From Nitrososphaerales archaeon TH5896 (GTDB taxonomy: Archaea; Thermoproteota; Nitrososphaeria; Nitrososphaerales; Nitrososphaeraceae): DNA of 12,340 bases. This document shows positions 11,731-12,340 of the stretch, one piece after another (the stretch's first letter is position 1; the number at the start of each line of letters is the position of its first letter). Position numbers and translations under genes: made by a program. The notes below the pieces were generated by a model. It saw only the letters and a list, made by a program, of their open reading frames with translations. It was not told the DNA's origin and did not search any database. The DNA is taken from assembly GCA_014523625.1 (NCBI GenBank), contig JAATVP010000260.1:1-12340 (forward strand), in the 5' to 3' direction.

Positions 11731-12340
11731 ATGTTCAGAACGTTATTGTTTATTCCGGGAAACAACAAGAGATTCGTCGAGAAAGCCAGGTCCCTGAACG
11801 CGGACATAATCTGCTTTGATTTGGAAGATTCTGTTCCATTAAATGAAAAGCAGAACGCTAGAGATATTGTGTCAGAAGCTCTGGACAAAAAGGAAGATTA
11901 TGGCAACAGAAACGTGTACGTTCGAATTAATTCGTACGAATCAGGTATTGCGATCCAGGACCTCGATGCCATTGTAAGTGATGAAATAGACGGAGTGGTT
12001 GTCCCTAAAGTCAATGATGCAAAGGAAGTTAGACACCTGGTTAGGAAGTTGATTGAATTGGAACGTCAGAAAACAATGAGCAAGAAAATGGGAATGATGG
12101 CGTCCATAGAGTCTGCTCAGGGACTAATTAATTCGTATTCAATTGCAACAGCTGATTTACGGGTGAAAATGTTGGTATTTGGAGTGTTCGACTTTCTTTA
12201 TGACATGGGACTGGATTATGTTCAAGACGGTATTGAATATTCTTTTGCACGTGCAAAGATTCCAATCGATGCCAGGGCCGCCGGAATTGGTGCAATTGAT
12301 GCGATCTGGCAAAAAGTTGATGATATAGAAGGACTGGTGC
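11731..12340 (+). CDS. HpcH/HpaI aldolase / CitE-like lyase, 3' end missing
   Basis: The frame opens at ATG 11731 and runs through the right edge, giving 203 residues. It belongs to the CitE branch of the HpcH/HpaI family: LLFIPGNNKRFVEKA (5-19), ICFDLEDSVP (27-36), the CoA- or acid-binding Arg65 in VRIN, VVPKV (90-94), Mg-binding Glu127 in IESAQGL and Asp154 in VFGVFD. Family members cleave or hydrolyse citryl-, malyl-, citramalyl- or related CoA esters, and this sequence does not choose among them. No alpha or gamma citrate-lyase subunit is seen, so a stand-alone malyl/citramalyl-CoA-type enzyme is likelier than true citrate lyase. The 15-base gap after the dehydrogenase includes TTAGTGA, a weak ribosome-binding match next to the ATG. 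Confidence 0.88.
   Translation, partial: MFRTLLFIPGNNKRFVEKARSLNADIICFDLEDSVPLNEKQNARDIVSEALDKKEDYGNRNVYVRINSYESGIAIQDLDAIVSDEIDGVVVPKVNDAKEVRHLVRKLIELERQKTMSKKMGMMASIESAQGLINSYSIATADLRVKMLVFGVFDFLYDMGLDYVQDGIEYSFARAKIPIDARAAGIGAIDAIWQKVDDIEGLV

Noticed and set aside
1..12340. CRISPR array, insertion sequence, integrase or toxin-antitoxin/defence cassette
   Set aside because: No regularly spaced repeats, transposase or integrase motifs or unexplained gene blocks were seen; the window is largely housekeeping and metabolic.

Overview
The window is archaeal. It carries eukaryote-like ribosomal proteins (eL44/L44e, eS27/S27e, eS19/S19e), an Rpp21-type RNase P subunit, a Nep1 rRNA methyltransferase, a PDCD5-family DNA-binding protein, and CobY, the archaeal cobalamin guanylyltransferase. 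Most genes have an AT-rich TATA-like box about 25-35 bases before the start codon, which fits leaderless or very short-leader transcripts. AT-rich spacers, heme O synthesis, an aspartate-semialdehyde-dehydrogenase-like enzyme and late cobalamin synthesis together suggest a Nitrososphaeria (Thaumarchaeota) lineage. That placement is an inference from gene content, not from a phylogenetic marker.

Layout. 1-136 (minus): N-terminal end of a hotdog thioesterase-like gene. 137-442: gene-free stretch with a nested inverted-repeat structure. 443-574 (minus): possible 43-residue one-helix membrane protein. 575-758: promoters and a cluster of short dyads. 759-1251 (plus): rpl44e and rps27e. 1243-5607 (minus): five overlapping cobalamin genes, transcribed in the order cobD-like (hisC family), cobQ, cbiB, cobS, cobY. 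5711-6787 (plus): aspartate-semialdehyde-dehydrogenase family enzyme. 6879-7343 (plus): Lrp/AsnC regulator. 7438-8334 (plus): heme O synthase. 8355-9065 (minus): nep1. 9264-10517 (plus): RNase P component 4, rps19e and a PDCD5-family gene. 10666 to the end (plus): a medium-chain dehydrogenase/reductase followed closely by an HpcH/HpaI (CitE-like) lyase gene that runs off the window.

How the genes work together. The minus-strand operon covers amidation of adenosylcobyrinic acid diamide, making and attaching the aminopropanol-phosphate arm, GDP activation and joining to the lower-ligand nucleoside. Every junction overlaps by 4 or about 11 bases, so translation is probably coupled. The plus-strand translation genes are ordinary archaeal housekeeping pairs. 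The dehydrogenase and CitE-like genes look like a small acyl-CoA or carbon-metabolism operon.

I found no CRISPR array, insertion sequence, tRNA or rRNA, and no clear new defence or mobile system. The strongest oddity is a CobQ that ends cleanly after its synthetase domain and lacks the glutamine amidotransferase domain. Next are an uncharacterised structured spacer, an unannotated small membrane ORF, and a possible AUA or GUG start for the RNase P subunit.
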